The notes beneath the pieces were generated by a model. The model was not told the origin of the DNA, searched no databases, and saw only the letters and a list, made by a program, of their open reading frames with translations. Below are positions 5,713-7,393 of a stretch of 7,393 nucleotides of DNA, piece after piece. The number at the start of each line of letters is the position of its first letter. Positions within the stretch are counted from its first letter, which is position 1. The DNA is from CAZAGD01 sp049699975 (GTDB lineage Bacteria > Desulfobacterota > SM23-61). The stretch lies in contig JBNAWB010000182.1 in the NCBI GenBank assembly GCA_049699975.1, positions 1 to 7,393 of the forward strand, written 5' to 3'. The position numbers and the translations under genes were made by a program.

Positions 5713-6904
5713 TTGTCTCCGCCATTGTCTGGTTAACTGATTTTCTTTCCCAGATAGTGGCCATGATAAAAGCGGCTGTGGTGATCAAAAAGACCGACCT
5801 CAGCCCTAAAGAAGCAGCTAAGAAGCCTCCGAGCAAAGGACCGGACATATTGCCCACGAGAAGAGCGCCCTGAAAGATGCCATAGATTCCGCCTCGATTC
5901 TTTTCGCTGGTAGAACGCTGTACAATCGCATTAATCGAGGGGATTATTCCTGAAATAAATACTCCTAATCCAGCTCGCAGGATCAATAGCTGATAAACAT
6001 TGGTAACAAAAGCCTGAGGGAGAGAAAAAAGCGTAACCCCAAGTAAGGAGTGGCGTAAAATTTTTCGATAACCAAGGCGATCTGCGCGGTGCCCCCAAAA
6101 AGGAGCCGTAAATGCGTTGGCCAGGCCCGTAATGCTAAAAACAAATCCACTCATTAAAGCAGCATAACGGGGAGGGAATTTTAAGAACTCCACATAAAGG
6201 CTAAGGAAAGGGGCAACGATGACAATGGAAAGTTGGACCAGGATCATGAGGATCAACAAGACCCGAAGTTCCCCAGAATGAAAGACAAATTGCAGATTCT
6301 TTCCTAAGCCTGTTTCCTTTTCTTTCTCTTGACGGGCGAAATCCTCTTTTACAAAGCGCATAACGATCAAAGCCCCGAGCAAACAAAAAAAGGCAGTCCA
6401 GAAAAAAATTATTCGGTAGCCCATAAAGTGGGACAAGATTCCCCCTAAGAGAGGACCTATGACGAAGCCGGCGATAAGAGATGATTGGAGCGTTCCTAAC
6501 GCCTGGCCCACTTTTTCCTTAGGGGTGGAGGAGGAAGTCAAAGCCAGAGCCGGAGCGACAAATCCAGAAAGCACTCCTTGAAAGAAGCGGAGGAGCAAAA
6601 GCTGCAGGGCAGTCTGGGCAAAACCTATTAAAAAGTTGGCTAAAGCTAAACCCAGCATAGCTCTTACGACCATCGGTTTACGGCCTAATCTATCCCCTAA
6701 GATTCCCCAGATGGGCTGTAAAAAGGCGGAGATCATGAAAGGAGCAGCAAAGACCAGTCCACTCCATATTTTAACATCTTCTTCTCCTGTGACCCCAAGC
6801 TCGCGAATATAGAAAGGAAAAAAGGGGATCACTAAATTCAAGCCCATGGCCGCAATCAATTGCGCGCTACAGAGGCTATAAAGATTTTTTTGCCATTTTT
6901 CCAT
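5708..6904 (-). CDS. Major facilitator superfamily efflux transporter (MdtG/TetA-like)
   Basis: The 398-residue inner-membrane protein has twelve predicted helices and the length of drug:H+ antiporters of the MdtG/TetA type. Motif A is clear in loop 2-3 as GILGDRLGRKP (67-77), with a second copy in the other half, GHRADRLGYRK (271-281). Motif C-like glycine/proline signatures, typical of antiporters, are seen at AGFVIGPLLGG (145-155) and GNMSGPLLGGF (351-361). The N-terminus (KWQKNLYSLCSAQL) also resembles MdtG-like proteins. A basic/acidic central loop (about 185-208) separates the halves. Export of drugs or metabolites driven by protons is inferred; the substrate cannot be read from sequence. 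No good ribosome site precedes ATG 6904, and no clear promoter was found. It converges with kup, so it is its own transcription unit. The stop is TAA. Confidence 0.93.
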   Translation of the reverse strand: MEKWQKNLYSLCSAQLIAAMGLNLVIPFFPFYIRELGVTGEEDVKIWSGLVFAAPFMISAFLQPIWGILGDRLGRKPMVVRAMLGLALANFLIGFAQTALQLLLLRFFQGVLSGFVAPALALTSSSTPKEKVGQALGTLQSSLIAGFVIGPLLGGILSHFMGYRIIFFWTAFFCLLGALIVMRFVKEDFARQEKEKETGLGKNLQFVFHSGELRVLLILMILVQLSIVIVAPFLSLYVEFLKFPPRYAALMSGFVFSITGLANAFTAPFWGHRADRLGYRKILRHSLLGVTLFSLPQAFVTNVYQLLILRAGLGVFISGIIPSINAIVQRSTSEKNRGGIYGIFQGALLVGNMSGPLLGGFLAASLGLRSVFLITTAAFIMATIWERKSVNQTMAETI

Positions 6905-6963
6905 AAAAATTTGTTGCTCTATTCGGGTTTATTAAATTCACGATAATATATGAAGGAGGCTAA

Positions 6964-6986
6964 TGCAATAATAAAGATTTATTGCA
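6964..6986. repeat. 8-bp inverted repeat upstream of the MFS gene
   Basis: TGCAATAA (6964-6971) and TTATTGCA (6979-6986) are perfect inverted copies with a 7-base spacer. The site is 60-80 bases before the MFS start, so it could be an operator, but no regulator gene is nearby. There is no T-run, so it is not a terminator. Confidence 0.4.
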
Positions 6987-7084
6987 GATGATCTCGTCTA
7001 TTCGAGCTCGATTTAAAATGCTTATTTCTTTTTGTTTAAACCTTTAGAGGAGATTAAAATTAATAATAGCGGACGGTTAGAATA

Positions 7085-7101
7085 ACCCTTCATTGAAGGG
7101 T
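7085..7101. other. Terminator-like hairpin
   Basis: ACCCTTC (7085-7091) and GAAGGGT (7095-7101) make a perfect 7-bp stem with a 3-base loop. On the plus strand it is followed by GGGTTTAT and on the minus strand by TATTCT, neither a real T-run. It could be the remnant terminator of a lost gene or the end of a repeat block. Confidence 0.35.
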
Positions 7102-7134
7102 GGGTTTATAAAACAAAAGAGGATATGGCGTAAG

Positions 7135-7171
7135 GTCATCGCGAGGGAGCGCAGCGACCATGGAGATCTCG
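7135..7171. repeat. Dispersed REP-like repeat of the TCATCGCGAG...ATCTCG type
   Basis: The segment reads GTCATCGCGAGGGAGCGCAG, then CGACC and GGAGATCTCG at its end. Its layout (TCAT-GCGAG-GAGCG-AGCGAC-ATCTC) matches a short palindromic repeat seen in many copies in varied bacterial genomes. That match is from memory of the family pattern. GGTC and GACC can pair within it. No second copy lies in this window. Confidence 0.55.
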
Positions 7172-7191
7172 TAATGTATGGAAAGTATGGG

Positions 7192-7211
7192 ACGCAGATG
7201 AACGCAGATGA
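7192..7211. repeat. ACGCAGATGA, two tandem copies
   Basis: ACGCAGATGA occurs at 7192-7201 and again at 7202-7211 without a spacer. The unit belongs to a kind of intergenic repeat I recall from several environmental genomes. It carries no open frame of note. Confidence 0.6.
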
Positions 7212-7298
7212 AAAAAGCAGAGAGCACGGAGCAGGGAGCAAGGGGTGAAATTATTTATCGTTAGGCGCAAGGCGTGATAGCGGAAGGGGAAAAAGCAA

Positions 7299-7326
7299 AG
7301 CGCTAAGCGCATAGCGCAGAGCGAAA
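7299..7326. repeat. Four degenerate 7-bp tandem units (AGCGCNN)
   Basis: AGCGCTA, AGCGCAT, AGCGCAG and AGCGAAA follow one another exactly, seven bases each. A looser AGCA/GGAGC-rich run precedes them (7215-7240). It looks like replication slippage in non-coding DNA. Confidence 0.55.
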
Positions 7327-7343
7327 ATCGAAAAGAAGGAAAG

Positions 7344-7393
7344 GGGTCAAGTCTGCTCTTGACTCATTTAAAGATTTGATTATTCTATACCGT
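7344..7393 (+). mobile_element. Probable left border of a REP-associated transposase (RayT/Y1) element, cut by the window
   Basis: GTCAAG (7346-7351) and CTTGAC (7358-7363) form a 6-bp stem around TCTGCT, preceded by GGG. GGGGTCAAGTC...CTTGACTC hairpins of this kind commonly flank REP-associated tyrosine (IS200-like, Y1) transposase genes. The gene itself would lie to the right of base 7393 and is not visible, so this call rests on the border pattern alone and on recall of the family. Confidence 0.4.

Larger units (their letters stand above)
6905..7393. other. Non-coding, repeat-rich intergenic stretch
   Basis: No credible gene is visible in 489 bases. The left third is A/T-rich and presumably carries the unrecognised MFS control region (minus strand). 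It includes a plus-strand AAGGAGG (6952-6958) that leads only to ATG CAA TAA at 6963, plus an 8-bp hairpin and the 10-bp palindrome TCGAGCTCGA (7002-7011). The right two thirds hold stacked short repeats, listed separately, with a sharply more purine- and G/C-rich composition than the left side. Confidence 0.6.

Noticed and set aside
6951..6965. AAGGAGG followed by ATG on the plus strand as a small gene
   Set aside because: The ATG at 6963 gives only Met-Gln-stop, and the ATG at 6949 gives about 13 codons without its own ribosome site.
7192..7326. A CRISPR array
   Set aside because: The repeats are 7-10 bp, tandem without unique spacers, and no cas gene is present.

Overview
This is a moderately AT-rich bacterial segment. 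Start-proximal AGG/GGAGG ribosome sites, sigma70-type promoters and A/T-rich spacers point to an ordinary bacterium using standard stop codons. Nothing fixes the taxon. The intergenic text at the right end (a TCATCGCGAG-type dispersed repeat, ACGCAGATGA tandem copies, and a GTCAAG hairpin like those bordering REP-associated transposases) is a style I associate with environmental and candidate-phylum genomes, but that is an impression only.

Layout. Bases 1-353 hold no intact gene. They contain a possible gene start running off the left edge on the minus strand, an 11-bp perfect inverted repeat inside a larger imperfect one, and a short open frame that looks like mobile-element debris. Bases 354-3532 are a minus-strand block, read from right to left: a small two-helix membrane protein, a TerC/YjbE-type metal transport protein, a second small two-helix membrane protein with its own strong promoter, TatA, and a family 2 glycosyltransferase broken by one in-frame TGA. 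Bases 3533-3710 are a divergent promoter region. Bases 3711-5689 on the plus strand hold a 22-codon leader ORF whose stop overlaps the kup start codon (ATGA), then a full-length Kup potassium transporter. An MFS drug-efflux-type transporter (5708-6904, minus) converges on kup across 18 bp. Bases 6905-7393 are a non-coding, repeat-rich stretch that ends in what looks like the left border of a REP-associated transposase element.

Functionally this is mostly membrane physiology: K+ uptake (Kup), metal ion handling (TerC), twin-arginine export (TatA), small-molecule efflux (MFS), and what was probably envelope polysaccharide synthesis (the broken glycosyltransferase). The genes do not form one pathway. 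I did not find a clear new system. The points most worth a second look are the single in-frame TGA in the glycosyltransferase, the ATGA-coupled leader ORF of kup, the two similar small membrane proteins flanking terC that both end in Leu-Arg-Cys, and the overlapping hairpins just upstream of terC.
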